Shown: piece after piece, positions 9,601 to 16,742 of the stretch
How the letters are laid out: each line of letters begins with the position of its first letter
How positions within the stretch are numbered: the first letter of the stretch is position 1
Assembly: GCF_011395035.1 (NCBI RefSeq)
Contig: NZ_CP024770.1
Location: forward strand, 124,001 to 188,000
DNA length: 64,000 nt
Reading direction: 5' to 3'
Origin: Pantoea cypripedii
GTDB taxonomy: Bacteria > Pseudomonadota > Gammaproteobacteria > Enterobacterales > Enterobacteriaceae
Made by a program: the position numbers and the translations under genes
The notes under the pieces: model-generated
Told to the model about the DNA's origin: nothing
Database searches by the model: none
Seen by the model: the letters and a program-made list of their open reading frames with translations, nothing else

Positions 9601-12106
9601 CATGTTGGGTGAACTGTAGCCACATGCTGGTGATGCGAGTGACCTGCGAGGGGGCAAGTGGAACCACGCGTTCAGCGTGTTCATATAAGAAAGACAGCAC
9701 CGGTGGCCACCAGAGTGGCACGGGCAGACGGAAGCGGGCAGCAACCTGATTGTCGTCGAGGTTCATACGGCGTCCTGCCGCAACTATCATTGGATCCGGT
9801 TGCGTGGCAAAGGCCAGGAAGCGGGTCAGTAATCGTTCCAGCAGCGGTTCTTTCTCATCAAGGAGAAGTTCCGCCACCACCGTGAGATTGGCTGATGCGT
9901 TGCTGCTGAAAAAAAGCGATTCCAGCAATAAGTCGGCCGCCGATTCGCCCGCCGCCGCTTTTAATTGCCGCAACAGTTTTTGCCATTCACGGTGCGTGCC
10001 TGCGCCTTCCAGTAGATCGCAACCCAGCAGGCGGACAGCCCGGTGCCATAAAGGCGAGGATAAGCGGGGGGTTAAGAAGGCGATCAACTCTCTGCCCTGA
10101 GACTTAAGCATTGCCAGCCTTGCCCAGTCGCCAAACAGGTCATGGGCAAAAACCACGCTGCGGTTATTTTCAACTGCCAGCAACTGATGAATCACCACCT
10201 CATCAAGGCTGGTGGCATCGTTTAGCACATCGTCAGTCACGGAAACCGCCGAACAAAGCGAATCAGCCATTTTGGCTGCCAGATTCATTAACAGACGACT
10301 GCGCCCCTGAGCGCGCTGGCCATAGGTAATCTCGGTATCCCAAAACCATGCAGCAACCTGGCTTTCGCCGAGCAGGGCATCACACGTGACGGGATTGCCG
10401 TTCTCACTATTTCGCGCTATCAGGTCAAGTATCTTCAGGTTCTGGCAAATTGAGGTCAGGCGGGGATCGTGAATGATATGTTCCACTGCCGGGATAACCT
10501 TCAGCAGCTCGGCTAACTCAGTCTGATCGGGGGCGGGGCACTGAATGATTTTCCAGCCGGAGATGTCCACGCGTGCCTTTCGCAACTTAGCTGAGACCCC
10601 CTCCCAGTCAGAGGTCTGGCAGGTAATGATAAACTGGCATGCCAGTTGAGGTTGTTCTGTGGTGAGCCTGTCTCTTAAATCGGCAATCATGGCAATGGTC
10701 TCATTGCCATGAAAACGGGCAACACCATCAATGACAACCGTCACCGGGCCCTGATGCGCTTTTAACAGGGATGCCAGCGGCTGCCTGATGCCGATATCAC
10801 GTTGCAGTGCAGACAGATCCGACCGTTCCAGCCAGGAACCGCCAATCCACAACGTCAATCCACCGGCATCTTCCAGCATTTGCGTATGTCGACTGACCAG
10901 CGCCGATTTACCCGCGCCGGAACTGCCCAGCAACACCACCGTTCTGCTTTCCCCCAGCGCATCCTGGAGAGACTGCAGCGCTGGCTGGCGTGGCATCTGA
11001 TAACGGTTGATATCCATACAAATTCGGCGGCGGGCAAGCCGTGAAAATTCGGCGATACTTTTCCAGTCCGCGTCTTCATTGGGCAACAGGGTTGATACCG
11101 ACTCTTCAAGGCGGTTCAGTTTTTCTCCCTGTTGTTCCACCGTTTCACTGAGCAACGATTGCCAGCTGTTAAGGTGAACCAGTCCAACTTGTGTCGCCCA
11201 GCTCTGCAATGACGTTGCGATACTGGTGACAAATTGCGTGAGCAGTGCCTGGGTTAAACATCGGCTGGTCACGTCAGCTTTTGATGCGGCCAGCAGAACC
11301 TGATACGTCAACGCTCTGGCAAGTTCCGATGCCGGGAGGTCCTGAGTGTCAGCACGGGACGCCAGCGTGCTTTCCAGGGTGTCCATGCTGGCAGCCACAC
11401 CCTCGATACCCAGTTTCCAGGAGACCGCGAGAAAAAAGCGCTCCCACTCGTCTTGTTCATCCAGCCAGCATATTGCCTGCTGAACGTCTCTGGCGTGCCG
11501 GGCCTCGGCCGTTATCTTTTCATCATTTTCACCGGGAAGGGAGGTGGATAAATGACGAATAAACAGGGCGCGTACCGCGGATGTCAGCCTGGATATGTCC
11601 TGCGTTTGCTCCGACGCCTCACGGCTGGCAAGGTTTTGCCAGACGGGAATGACCTCGATTTCGAAGTCCAGTTGCTGGCCAGCGCCGGTCTGGCGAATGC
11701 CAGTGGTGGCAGCCGTCCGTTGCTTCAACAGTTGGGATGTGGCAGCAAACAGTAATGTCACCTCGCGGCCATGACTGCGATGGAAGTGCCAGGAAACCAG
11801 AAAATTAAAAATGGATGCCCACACTTCATCTGAACGGATATTGATTGCCTCTGCCAGATCTTTAAGTTGTGTTTCGCTTACTTCATGAATACAACCGTCT
11901 TCCCCGATCAGGAAGCGATCAACATCTTCCCGTCCTTCAACCACCAGCACTTCATTCTCCGCCAGGTTTAACCATTCATGGACAGCGTAGAGCATCTGGG
12001 TCAGATATCCCCTGATACTGGCATGCGCGGAACGATCCAGCGTGCCTTGTATGGTTGCAATTGGCCCTGATGGTGGTTGAGTTGTGTTCGAATCTGATGG
12101 GTTCAA
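6632..12106 (-). CDS. Giant Cap4/DUF4297-like nuclease fused to a P-loop NTPase (Avs-like defence candidate)
   Basis: 1824 residues. The N-terminal 25-110 has the pattern of Cap4/DUF4297 dsDNA nucleases of the PD-(D/E)XK fold: GYLTQMLYAVHEW, then VVEGREDVD (55-63), then ETQLK (78-82), then the WASIFNFLVSW helix. A P-loop GSSGAGKS lies at 394-401 and a Walker-B-like VTVVID at 455-460, followed by about 1350 helical-looking residues with no domain I recognise, as expected for a STAND sensor region. Avs-type defence proteins share this order (nuclease, STAND NTPase, large C-terminal sensor). There is no Avs partner gene. The first usable start is a TTG at 12106, with an in-frame stop two codons upstream. 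The coding frame is intact. Function is inferred from architecture only. Confidence 0.75.
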   Translation of the reverse strand: MNPSDSNTTQPPSGPIATIQGTLDRSAHASIRGYLTQMLYAVHEWLNLAENEVLVVEGREDVDRFLIGEDGCIHEVSETQLKDLAEAINIRSDEVWASIFNFLVSWHFHRSHGREVTLLFAATSQLLKQRTAATTGIRQTGAGQQLDFEIEVIPVWQNLASREASEQTQDISRLTSAVRALFIRHLSTSLPGENDEKITAEARHARDVQQAICWLDEQDEWERFFLAVSWKLGIEGVAASMDTLESTLASRADTQDLPASELARALTYQVLLAASKADVTSRCLTQALLTQFVTSIATSLQSWATQVGLVHLNSWQSLLSETVEQQGEKLNRLEESVSTLLPNEDADWKSIAEFSRLARRRICMDINRYQMPRQPALQSLQDALGESRTVVLLGSSGAGKSALVSRHTQMLEDAGGLTLWIGGSWLERSDLSALQRDIGIRQPLASLLKAHQGPVTVVIDGVARFHGNETIAMIADLRDRLTTEQPQLACQFIITCQTSDWEGVSAKLRKARVDISGWKIIQCPAPDQTELAELLKVIPAVEHIIHDPRLTSICQNLKILDLIARNSENGNPVTCDALLGESQVAAWFWDTEITYGQRAQGRSRLLMNLAAKMADSLCSAVSVTDDVLNDATSLDEVVIHQLLAVENNRSVVFAHDLFGDWARLAMLKSQGRELIAFLTPRLSSPLWHRAVRLLGCDLLEGAGTHREWQKLLRQLKAAAGESAADLLLESLFFSSNASANLTVVAELLLDEKEPLLERLLTRFLAFATQPDPMIVAAGRRMNLDDNQVAARFRLPVPLWWPPVLSFLYEHAERVVPLAPSQVTRITSMWLQFTQHGGMLRQEISELALRLGCYAIEQRKLTSSDKRAMFTVALSAAHELPDKTAQLALFLAERTTALRNDRQFTLLLPYSDEAMELTALEDGPRNPVDDDFRYVVMDGVSLLPLIVSRPAVAREVVLACLYVSEQEKLQRSGRNDEWRYDLIHDYQNTSPYWGNGPFRLFLEINFEEGLVLISRLVNTLAHRWCSRRAGENNADTDSTLFGLNTSLKLDVELFGVRKTLWGNGRILGWSAYLGDPSPECVMTTALMALEKFLYDKMDNNEDVEPFLRAVWHSAESVPFLQILIDVGKKRTALFTDALMPLLTLPELFNWTLRTEFRGRAHLDIPSIYMNAGQIKNQRDFNHLPHRNVKLQHPLALFLYLENEKVRACLDGKTAQWQKKVENMPAGEEREMYTDLIDYFTAAHYQKGKEDDGQVYWKRVAALKQREMPAEYRSLERFGELTRFTFQCQTIRRNIRNLDESDILVIAEHLKSFVEPLWREDMSSEYHVETADFVEISASANALAGGIAVILCYYGEQSKPDASLLAWCRDTLLELVRSPPPLNAIHTHTNGSDWSWDVSAAQAAMALWQADQDDAGLRLLVARMAFSFHNEAVKQLSEAATRLGPEFYQDIFRLRRLFYESAWLRSRIERRRWIQYLPSAPDEAFFTAEDDNVNLWFHDILAAFVEGKLECPTADWRDMDTSAYLAAYDDDFNRSGYNRGLDFELIWDANKTTCSLDDALPKAERRYRINFLFNALKSRIDLINALPEKRSSDAAYLPSADIDLINQIALACLQLKPDEQPEYCWGLLLSLPLSCASWCDYFLSDLYRHGLTDQLSRDKLALLIDRYNNMVVVLPEDKKWGSHHDIWQSLSGIKGSLLDCWTRDCADFAPLVWNNIRGHCEADKADVTYLTTVARWLGTPAAEALRIEGLHLLLQLPEAADAVWHRQDQEDAKDRLASLLQQVWRASEDDICSNDGYKADFMSLLQWLADHQHPIGLELTGKIGNL

Positions 12107-12144
12107 AGCAGGTCATTCCATGTTGCATTGACAGGACAGAAGGG

Positions 12145-12162
12145 GGGAGCCATTCGGCTCCC
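12145..12162 (-). terminator. Hairpin after the chemoreceptor gene
   Basis: A 7-bp GC-rich stem (GGGAGCC/GGCTCCC) with a 4-base loop lies 15 bp beyond the chemoreceptor stop codon and upstream of the giant gene on the same strand. There is no good U tract. It probably reduces read-through from the chemoreceptor into the giant gene. Confidence 0.5.
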
Positions 12163-12176
12163 GTCCCGATAAATAG

Positions 12177-13463
12177 TCACACATCCAGACGATGGATGAC
12201 ATTAACAAATTCGTGCACGCCGCGGTTGATTTCGCGCAGGCTGCGCGAGAGATCGCTGATTTTATCCTGCTCGGTCACCACAAAATGTTTGACCTCATCC
12301 AGCTGTTGATACATTTGCTGGATCAGGCGCGCATTCTCTTCCACCACTTCGGTGATTTTTTTCGTGGCTGTTGAGGTGGAAGCCGCCAGCCGTCGCACTT
12401 CACCCGCGACCACGCTAAAACCGCGACCGGCTTCGCCAGCCCGTGCCGATTCAATCGCTGCGTTCAACGCCAGAATATTGGTTTGCGAGGCAATCAGGTT
12501 AATCGACTCCACCACTTCACTGATGCTTTTGGCGGAGGCGTTCAGCTGTGCACCGATCTCGGTAGCGGCATTTACCTGCTGTGCCACCAAGCCCGAATTA
12601 CGGACGGTCTCATCCAGCACTTCATTGGCATTGTGGGTGATTTGCGAGGTTTGTTCCGAAGTGGTCACCGCGATATCCGCCACGCGTTTTGCGGCTTCAA
12701 CGCGGCTGGTAATGTCCGACGCAATCTTGATGACCTTGTAAACCTTGCCATCGGCGTCATAGACAGGATTGTAGCTGGCTTCGAGCCAGATACGTTCTCC
12801 GCTGGCAGTTTTGCGCTCAAAGCGACCGACAAAATGCTGGCCTTTACTGATTTTTTGCCAGAAGTCAGGGTTCTCACGGTAAAAATTGTCGTAGCAGAAG
12901 ATGCGATGATGTTTGCCGATAATCGCGGGCAGCTGATAACCCATGTGGGTGAGGAAATTGTCGTTAGCGCCGATGATATGCCCGTCGGGAGTAAACTCAA
13001 TCACCGCCATTGAACGATCCAGCGCGGTGATGACGGCTTCTTTGTGCTCCAGCTCCTGATGCCGCGCGGTAATGTCAGTGGCGACTTTAATCACCTTGTA
13101 GACTTTGCCTTTATCATCGCTGACCGGGAAGTAGGTGGCGCTGAGATAGAACCGTTGCTGCTGCTTATTAAAGCGTTCAAAAATACCGTTGACCGACTCG
13201 CCTGTGGCCAGTGTCTGCCAGAAGCTGCGGTATTCCGGCGACTGGCTGTAAACCGGACTACAGAAAATCCGGTGATGTTTACCCTGTATTTCACTCAGGG
13301 TGTAGCCGGTAACCTCAAGAAACTGCGGGTTGGCGCTAAGTATTTCGCCATCAGGCAAAAACTCAATCCATGCCACATGCTGTTTGATCGCATTAATATC
13401 CTTCACTATGTTGCCATCTTTGGAGAAATGCAGCGCAAGGCTCAATTTTTTTACACCAAACAT
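12177..13463 (-). CDS. Soluble methyl-accepting chemotaxis protein with two PAS domains
   Basis: 428 residues. Two PAS domains at about 30-135 and 150-255 are close relatives of each other: both carry GKHHRIFC and end with KVYKVIK.A.DIT. The chemoreceptor signalling domain follows (about 260-428) with the hairpin tip signature LNAAIESARAGEAGRGFSVV. No transmembrane segment is seen, so it is a cytoplasmic or Aer-like receptor that may bind a redox cofactor. It lacks a C-terminal CheR-docking pentapeptide (it ends HRLDV). A possible sigma-28 promoter lies at 13696-13722. Confidence 0.93.
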   Translation of the reverse strand: MFGVKKLSLALHFSKDGNIVKDINAIKQHVAWIEFLPDGEILSANPQFLEVTGYTLSEIQGKHHRIFCSPVYSQSPEYRSFWQTLATGESVNGIFERFNKQQQRFYLSATYFPVSDDKGKVYKVIKVATDITARHQELEHKEAVITALDRSMAVIEFTPDGHIIGANDNFLTHMGYQLPAIIGKHHRIFCYDNFYRENPDFWQKISKGQHFVGRFERKTASGERIWLEASYNPVYDADGKVYKVIKIASDITSRVEAAKRVADIAVTTSEQTSQITHNANEVLDETVRNSGLVAQQVNAATEIGAQLNASAKSISEVVESINLIASQTNILALNAAIESARAGEAGRGFSVVAGEVRRLAASTSTATKKITEVVEENARLIQQMYQQLDEVKHFVVTEQDKISDLSRSLREINRGVHEFVNVIHRLDV

Positions 13464-13759
13464 AAGACACCCCAGGAGGTTATCGCTATTCCGTTGAATA
13501 AGACATGTGCAGTGCCTTCTCTGGCTACGCTGACAAGGGCGTAACCTTCATGGCTTGCTGCATGATTTTTCCCTGCCGGACATGACGGATGCCTCTTCTG
13601 CACATCGCTGTGCAGGCCGGGATATGGTTGTCCTACCTACCTGGTGTTTTTCAAAGCGAGCTAAAACAGACCTGTAAAAGTCTATGCTGTGATCACTATC
13701 GGCAGAGGCGGGAAGAAGTTGAGTAAAGATTGAGAGATCGTCGTCAAAAATTTAAGATC
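13464..13759. other. Gene-free interval between chemoreceptor and orphan antitoxin
   Basis: No convincing coding sequence is seen on either strand. It holds the upstream region of the chemoreceptor gene. The place next to the antitoxin stop, where a RelE/StbE toxin gene would be expected, contains no recognisable toxin sequence. Confidence 0.5.
13696..13722 (-). promoter_or_regulatory. Possible sigma-28 (FliA) promoter for the chemoreceptor gene
   Basis: On the minus strand TCAACTTC (13722-13715), an 11-bp spacer, and GCCGATAG (13703-13696) resemble the flagellar class 3 consensus TAAAGTTT-N11-GCCGATAA. The -10 part matches 7 of 8 and the -35 part about 5 of 8. It lies about 230 bp upstream of a chemotaxis gene, which raises its credibility. 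Confidence 0.4.
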
Positions 13760-14008
13760 TCATGCGTTCGACAGGTCCACATCCAGCAATGGCTGATCGT
13801 TGCGCTCATTAACCAGTTGGACCAGCCCATGGTCGTCCAGTGCATCGAGCATTTTTTCATAAAGCTCAGCAGGTACACAATAAAATGCGGGTTGATTGCG
13901 GTTCAGTATCGCCACCGGAAAGCCATCTCCGGCACTGACTGTTGCTATAGGATTTTTCTTTAGCTCACTGATGCAGGCACAGATATCACTCAGAATAATA
14001 TGCGGCAT
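13760..14008 (-). CDS. Phd/YefM-family antitoxin (StbD-like), no toxin partner
   Basis: 82 residues. The sequence (HIILSDICACISELKKNPIA, then GFPVAILNRNQPAFYCVPAE) is that of StbD/YafN-type antitoxins, which are normally followed by a RelE-type toxin gene (StbE). Here no toxin frame follows in the next 300 bp. The C-terminus (DVDLSNA) looks altered compared with the family. It is probably an orphan left after toxin loss, possibly still able to bind DNA or neutralise a related toxin elsewhere. Confidence 0.8.
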   Translation of the reverse strand: MPHIILSDICACISELKKNPIATVSAGDGFPVAILNRNQPAFYCVPAELYEKMLDALDDHGLVQLVNERNDQPLLDVDLSNA

Positions 14009-14303
14009 ACGGCCTCTCTTATGATTATTTAAGTGGTCTTTAATAGTATTGAACCCAAAATTTGTTAAATAGTCACGGATTTGAAAGAATGCCCTCCCTG
14101 GTTAGTTACAACAAACTTTTATGTACATAAAAAAACACACTAAAAATTAAACACTGTGCCCCTGATTGTTCAGTAAGAAACATGTCGAATCAGAGAGTTA
14201 CAGTTTTTCCGCTTACCTCCTTAACCTGTTTATTCACCATTTGGATTGCGGTCGCTATTCTGAGATCCCGAGTAGTATCTCATTTCCTGTGGACTGAACT
14301 TAA

Positions 14304-14510
14304 ATGCGTAAAATCTCGATCCTGGTCATCACTTTGAGCCTGCTGATGTCCGTGACTTCCCAGGCACAGGCAAAAGGATGTCTCAAAGGGGCAGCCGTCG
14401 GTGCTGCGGTAGGGCACCTCAAACATCATGCCGTTATTGGCGCAGCCGTTGGATGTGTTGTCGGCCATCATATGGCAAACAAGCAGCAGAAAAGCGCTGA
14501 ACAAAAATAG
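14304..14510 (+). CDS. Small exported glycine-zipper protein
   Basis: 68 residues. A clear Sec signal peptide (MRKISILVITLSLLMSVTSQAQA) precedes a Gly/Ala-rich segment with the glycine-zipper spacing (GAAVGAAVGHLKHHAVIGAAVG) and a short polar tail. Such proteins sit in or near the outer membrane or periplasm; the exact role is unknown. The 295 bp upstream is AT-rich and holds only the promoter region. A clean intrinsic terminator follows the stop codon. Confidence 0.7.
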   Translation: MRKISILVITLSLLMSVTSQAQAKGCLKGAAVGAAVGHLKHHAVIGAAVGCVVGHHMANKQQKSAEQK

Positions 14511-14519
14511 CCGGGAAGG

Positions 14520-14547
14520 AGGTAGCGAACATTGTTCGCTACCTTTT
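14520..14547 (+). terminator. Intrinsic terminator after the glycine-zipper gene
   Basis: An 11-bp perfect stem (AGGTAGCGAAC/GTTCGCTACCT) with a 3-base loop is followed by TTTT. It starts 9 bp after the glycine-zipper stop codon. It may also serve the convergent nicotinamidase gene, which ends at 14553. Confidence 0.85.
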
Positions 14548-14552
14548 GCGAT

Positions 14553-15311
14553 TTAAGCGCGAACCACAGCGGTGATATCTGCTGAGTTAACTCTCTTAAC
14601 GCCAGCGGCCTGCATTTTATCCCAGGCGTCAGCGAGAGAACCGTCCAGATCAATCCCTTTCGTTGCATCTTCAATGACGCTGACGTTAAAGCCTTTTTTA
14701 ACCGCATCCATTGCAGTCCAGCCGACACAAAAGTCTGTCGCCACACCCACCACATAAAGTTCGCTGATCCCGCGCTCATTCAGATAGCCTGCAAGTCCTG
14801 TTGGCGTACTGTGATCGGCTTCTTCAAAGGCAGAATAGCTGTCCAGCTCTATGTTGTAGCCTTTACGAATCACTAATTGTGCTTTGTCCGTTTTTACCTG
14901 CTTGCTGATTTCAGCCCCTGAGCTGCCCTGCACGCAATGATCGGGCCATAAAACCTGCGGACCATAGCTGGTTTCAATAACATCGAGCGGTTTTTTCCCT
15001 TCGTGACTGCTGGCAAAAGAGATATGTCCTGCCGGATGCCAGTCCTGAGTTACAATAATATTATCAAACTTATCATACAGGCTATTTATGACTGGAATAA
15101 TCACGTCGCTATCCTGAACCGCAAGCGCACCGCCAGGAAGGAAATCATTCTGCATATCAACAATGATCAATGCTCTTTTGCTACTCATTTTATTTCCTCT
15201 CAATGATGTCTTGTTACTCTCACCACTTTTCGCAAAAACACTCCCCGTTGCAGCCAGTGCCGTTGCTCCTAAGGAAGCTACGATTAATTTTCTTCTCGAT
15301 ATATTATGCAT
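14553..15311 (-). CDS. Nicotinamidase/isochorismatase-family hydrolase with Tat-like signal and a second internal start
   Basis: 252 residues from the ATG at 15311. Residues 1-28 look like a twin-arginine export signal (SRRKLIVASLGATALAA). The rest is PncA-like: DMQNDFLPGG with catalytic Asp52, the metal-site run QDWHPAGHISFASSH, and the nucleophile Cys in VATDFCVGW. PncA deamidates nicotinamide to nicotinate. A second ATG at 15188 starts exactly where cytoplasmic PncA proteins begin (MSSKRALIIVDMQ, 211 residues). Both ATGs have good ribosome-binding sites in nearly the same context (AAGGGAATAAAATG and GAGGAAATAAAATG). One gene may therefore make an exported and a cytoplasmic form. Whether the signal is functional is not proven. 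Confidence 0.85.
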   Translation of the reverse strand: MHNISRRKLIVASLGATALAATGSVFAKSGESNKTSLRGNKMSSKRALIIVDMQNDFLPGGALAVQDSDVIIPVINSLYDKFDNIIVTQDWHPAGHISFASSHEGKKPLDVIETSYGPQVLWPDHCVQGSSGAEISKQVKTDKAQLVIRKGYNIELDSYSAFEEADHSTPTGLAGYLNERGISELYVVGVATDFCVGWTAMDAVKKGFNVSVIEDATKGIDLDGSLADAWDKMQAAGVKRVNSADITAVVRA

Positions 15312-15820
15312 TTTATTCCCTTAATTTATAATGAATGATTTATTTTTACGCCATCCGTGCCTTTGGTATTGGCACGGCAATGAATACAACCCATTAGCTG
15401 TAACAACATTATTTTATGAGCAGCCATTGGGGGAGTGAAGTTCGTTTGCAATAATTTACGGCCAACAAGATGAGCCGTGATAATCATTAAGTCATTCCTT
15501 AATAAAATAAAGAACCCTCTTATTTTTTCACCGCCGTGTCCGGGGGAATCATTACCCTGTCGATACTGAAAACTTATTTTAGATCTCTTTTTATGCGGCC
15601 ATCTCAATATCCGCAGGCAGCGTTGATCGCTCATACCGGAATGATACGCCAGCGTCACCGAGGGTGGTGAGCCACTGAGGTAAGGGCCTGATGACATCAG
15701 AGTCAATTATCATCCTGTTTTATCGGCTTTTCATGTCCACTAATTATCAGGCTTTACTGCTTTTTTCAATCGTACACGTATTGTATACTTTCCAGTAAAT
15801 GTCTTGACGGTGAGTACCAA
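15312..15820. other. 509-bp interval without a supported gene
   Basis: It holds the upstream regions of the nicotinamidase gene and of the GntR regulator, including the dyad at 15778-15788. A 126-codon minus-strand open frame (15326-15706) has no recognisable family, an odd composition and no good ribosome-binding site; I do not call it a gene. Confidence 0.5.
15778..15788. promoter_or_regulatory. Putative GntR operator (autoregulatory)
   Basis: GTATTGTATAC (arms GTAT and ATAC around TGT) lies 32 bp upstream of the gntR start. The same pattern, GTATCGTATAC, occurs at 22035-22045 between the two catabolic operons. FadR-type regulators commonly bind short dyads of this kind. Confidence 0.55.
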
Positions 15821-16471
15821 GTGACCTCAGTAAAACAAGCCTCTGCAGAAAAGTTAGGCGAAGTGGCCTATCAGATGCTTCGCCGTATGATCCTGGAAAA
15901 AACCCTCCGTAGCGGCGGGGCGGTAGTTGAAGGTCGACTGGTTGAAGAACTTAATATTTCCCGGACACCGCTGCGTGAAGCGTTGTTGCGACTCGAAGGT
16001 GAAGGGTTGCTGGTCAGATCAAGCGCACGTTCCTATTCCGTCCGCTTCATTAGCGCGCAGGAATATTTTCAAATCATGAAAGTCCGCGAACTGCTGGAAA
16101 CCGAAGCGATTGCGCTGTCCATCAACAAAATTGATGCCGGAGTGATTGATCAACTGGCTGATCAGGTTCAGTCGTTATCTGCTGGTCAGCCCGAGCAAGC
16201 CTACTGGGAGGTTGATGATACCGTACATACCCTCTTTGCTCAGCATTCAGGCAATGCCGTACTGGCGCGGATGATTGAACAGGCCCGCACTCAGAGCCGG
16301 ATGTTTGAACTGATCACCCCCTTTAACCGCATCGAAGAAGACCGTGAAGAACATATGGCAATCCTGCGAGCCTGGCAAAGCGGAGATGCCACAGCGGCCA
16401 GCCAGGCAGTGAGAACCCACCTCAGAAACCTGTCGACATTCGTGATGAAAAGGATCACCGAAGGCAACTAG
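15821..16471 (+). CDS. GntR-family (FadR/FCD subfamily) regulator
   Basis: 216 residues from a GTG start. The winged helix-turn-helix lies at about 10-75 (LVEELNISRTPLREALLRLE), followed by an all-helical FCD ligand-binding domain with metal-ligand-type residues (E/D....H pattern around VDDTVHTLFAQH). It is next to and convergent with the hydantoinase operon, and probably controls it and the transporter operon through the shared GTATnGTATAC dyad. The inducer is probably the substrate or a pathway intermediate. Confidence 0.9.
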   Translation: MTSVKQASAEKLGEVAYQMLRRMILEKTLRSGGAVVEGRLVEELNISRTPLREALLRLEGEGLLVRSSARSYSVRFISAQEYFQIMKVRELLETEAIALSINKIDAGVIDQLADQVQSLSAGQPEQAYWEVDDTVHTLFAQHSGNAVLARMIEQARTQSRMFELITPFNRIEEDREEHMAILRAWQSGDATAASQAVRTHLRNLSTFVMKRITEGN

Positions 16472-16475
16472 CCGC

Positions 16476-16506
16476 GCGAGGGTCTGCGGCGGACGCATAC
16501 CCTCGC
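16476..16506. terminator. Hairpin between convergent gntR and fmdB-like genes
   Basis: GCGAGGGT (16476-16483) pairs with ACCCTCGC (16499-16506), an 8-bp stem just after the gntR stop and just before the fmdB-like stop. It can act in both directions; no strong U tract is seen. Confidence 0.5.
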
Positions 16507-16514
16507 CACGGGGA

Positions 16515-16733
16515 TTACTTGATCTGCCCCGGGCAGCAGGGGCACCCCTCCACATGTAACGGATTACGGACCTCCGCGCCCGGTTTACTGCGCAGTAACA
16601 CCGGCTGGAAGCTCAGCTTCCTTTCAGCATGTTGCGAGCAGACCGGACAGGGTGCCGGTTGATCGCGTTCCGCCACCGAGCGACGCAATTCAAACGTGCC
16701 GCAGTCCGGGCAATGATAGTCATAGTAAGGCAT
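16515..16733 (-). CDS. FmdB-type zinc-ribbon protein
   Basis: 72 residues from the ATG at 16733, six bases after AGGAG. MPYYDYHCPDCGTFE with a second CPVC pair forms the FmdB/CxxC_CxxC zinc ribbon; a further CPCC lies near the C-terminus. FmdB-like genes often accompany amidase or hydantoinase operons. Here it is the last gene of the hydantoinase operon, 6 bp after it. The role may be regulatory or assembly-related; not established. Confidence 0.8.
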   Translation of the reverse strand: MPYYDYHCPDCGTFELRRSVAERDQPAPCPVCSQHAERKLSFQPVLLRSKPGAEVRNPLHVEGCPCCPGQIK

Positions 16734-16742
16734 CACGTTCTC

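Noticed and set aside
12483..13013. Plus-strand open frame of 176 codons
   Set aside because: Antisense to the chemoreceptor gene; no ribosome-binding site and no family resemblance.
15326..15706. Minus-strand frame of 126 codons upstream of gntR
   Set aside because: No recognised family, no ribosome-binding site, odd composition, and it overlaps the regulator's promoter region. Treated as non-coding.
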